From Flavobacteriales bacterium (GTDB lineage Bacteria > Bacteroidota > Bacteroidia > Flavobacteriales > Flavobacteriaceae): 5,620 bases of DNA. The DNA lies in contig JALSTJ010000004.1 of the NCBI GenBank assembly GCA_026983815.1, positions 1-5,620 of the forward strand, in the 5' to 3' direction. Every line of letters starts with the position of its first letter. Position 1 is the first letter of the stretch. The position numbers were made by a program, and so were the translations under genes. Below are positions 5,117 through 5,620 of the stretch, one piece after another. The notes beneath the pieces are model-generated. The model was given only the letters and a program-made list of their open reading frames with translations, was not told where the DNA came from and did not search any database.

Positions 5117-5491
5117 ATGAAAAAATTTATCTTTTTAATTACCTTATCAGCAACAATTTTGGTTTTTTCATCTTTTAAAAATGAAACTTCCGTGCATTAT
5201 GTTCATGTGAATGTTCAAGATGTTAAAGGAAGTGAATTGTTTCATGCCAAAGGATGTGCACTTTGCCATTCTCCTGAAAAGAAAATTGTGGGTCCTAGTC
5301 TTAAAGAAATTGCCAATACTTACAAAGGAGATGTGAATAAAGTTCTTGAATTCATGAATCAGAAAAGCAAACCGATAGTAAATCCCAAAGAATTCAAATA
5401 TATGCAGCCTGTTTTGGGACAATTAAAAAGAATGAAACCCGAAGAACGAAAAGCTTTGGCAACCTATTATATGAGTTTTTATAAGAAATAA
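5117..5491 (+). CDS. Exported single-haem c-type cytochrome (c551-like)
   Basis: This 124-residue protein has a hydrophobic export segment (residues 4-19 after MKK) and one haem-attachment motif, CALCH (C47, C50, H51). The domain begins GSELFHAKGC (38-47), continues with KKIVGPSLKEIANTY (55-69), where VGPSL is the loop that packs against the haem, and ends with the helix PEERKALATYYMSFYKK (108-124). The distal ligand is most likely M96 in YMQPVL; M106 is an alternative. This is the standard small Bacteroidota class I cytochrome c, an electron carrier of the periplasm or membrane surface. It differs clearly in sequence from the cytochrome c at 1937-2335, so the two are not a recent duplication. 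The ATG at 5117 starts the signal peptide and is 28 bases from an exact -7 box; the leader is A-rich without a Shine-Dalgarno sequence. Its stop is 4 bases from the stop of the convergent gene. Confidence 0.93.
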   Translation: MKKFIFLITLSATILVFSSFKNETSVHYVHVNVQDVKGSELFHAKGCALCHSPEKKIVGPSLKEIANTYKGDVNKVLEFMNQKSKPIVNPKEFKYMQPVLGQLKRMKPEERKALATYYMSFYKK

Positions 5492-5507
5492 TTTTTTATT
5501 TTTTATA
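5480..5507. repeat. AT-only inverted repeat spanning two convergent stop codons
   Basis: Arms 5480-5491 (TATAAGAAATAA) and 5496-5507 (TTATTTTTTATA) pair over 12 positions with one G-T wobble around a TTTT loop. Both convergent genes end in Tyr-Lys-Lys-stop, and that symmetry creates the repeat. It could be a weak bidirectional terminator, but it has no GC pairs. Confidence 0.4.
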
Positions 5508-5620
5508 CTTTAACGGAAGATAAACCACTTTTTTGGTTTGAAAAAAATCTTCTGCAAAAAAATCTTTTAAAGGAAATTCTTGTGCATTCTTATAGGGCTT
5601 CAATTCCTCTTGCAAATCAC
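5496..5620 (-). CDS. C-terminal end of an unidentified protein (5' truncated)
   Basis: On the minus strand the frame is open from the window edge to a TAA at 5498-5496, giving 40 residues that begin DLQEELKPYKNAQEF and end KVVYLPLKYKK. The segment is charged and soluble-looking (many Lys, Glu, Asp, Phe), with no signal, membrane helix or motif that I recognise. I believe it is real for three reasons: it is open for its full visible length, its amino-acid make-up is normal for a coding frame in this genome, and it would end neatly 4 bases from the cytochrome stop. I cannot name the family; the start and most of the gene lie beyond the window. Confidence 0.7.
   Translation of the reverse strand, partial: DLQEELKPYKNAQEFPLKDFFAEDFFQTKKVVYLPLKYKK

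Noticed and set aside
1..5620. A new multi-gene defence, secretion or toxin-antitoxin system
   Set aside because: Every complete gene matches or resembles a widespread family, each has its own promoter, and there are no nucleases, ATPases, toxins, transposases or repeat arrays. The tight gene ends are convergent, not operonic.

Overview
The window looks like ordinary chromosomal DNA from a marine- or host-type member of the Bacteroidota, most likely class Flavobacteriia. Four things point that way. The DNA is strongly AT-rich. Start codons are preceded by A-rich leaders instead of Shine-Dalgarno sequences. Bacteroidota-type -7 promoter boxes (TAnnTTTG) lie upstream of nearly every gene. The protein families (DUF3078 barrel, Omp28-type lipoprotein, OmpA domain with a CRNGVKC loop) are typical of the phylum. 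I see no tRNA, rRNA, insertion sequence, CRISPR array, phage gene or other sign of recent transfer.

Layout, left to right. Positions 1-290 hold the C-terminal end of an OmpA-family outer-membrane protein, closed by a strong terminator (311-337). At 474-836 is a small secreted helical protein resembling the Spy/CpxP (LTxxQ) family. It shares a bidirectional terminator (854-888) with the convergent DUF3078 outer-membrane barrel gene (913-1761, minus). A divergent AT-rich spacer leads to a secreted single-haem cytochrome c (1937-2335). The stop codon of that gene overlaps the stop of a convergent YkoF-like thiamine-binding-type protein (2332-2595, minus). A second divergent promoter region then drives a glutaryl-CoA dehydrogenase (2704-3882). 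It is followed after 33 bases by an Omp28-like thioredoxin-fold lipoprotein (3916-4722). A 40-bp perfect palindrome acts as terminator. A 74-residue three-helix membrane protein (YgjV-like) and a second small cytochrome c (5117-5491) follow. The window ends in the C-terminus of an unidentified minus-strand gene.

The genes do not form one pathway. Almost every one has its own promoter box, so they read as single-gene units; only the dehydrogenase and the lipoprotein are spaced closely enough for likely read-through. The loose common theme is the cell envelope: seven of the nine genes whose location can be judged are exported or membrane proteins, two of them electron carriers. I looked for a hidden system and did not find one. 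The most useful observations are the promoter set, which corrects several start codons, and the unusual arrangement of the convergent gene ends.
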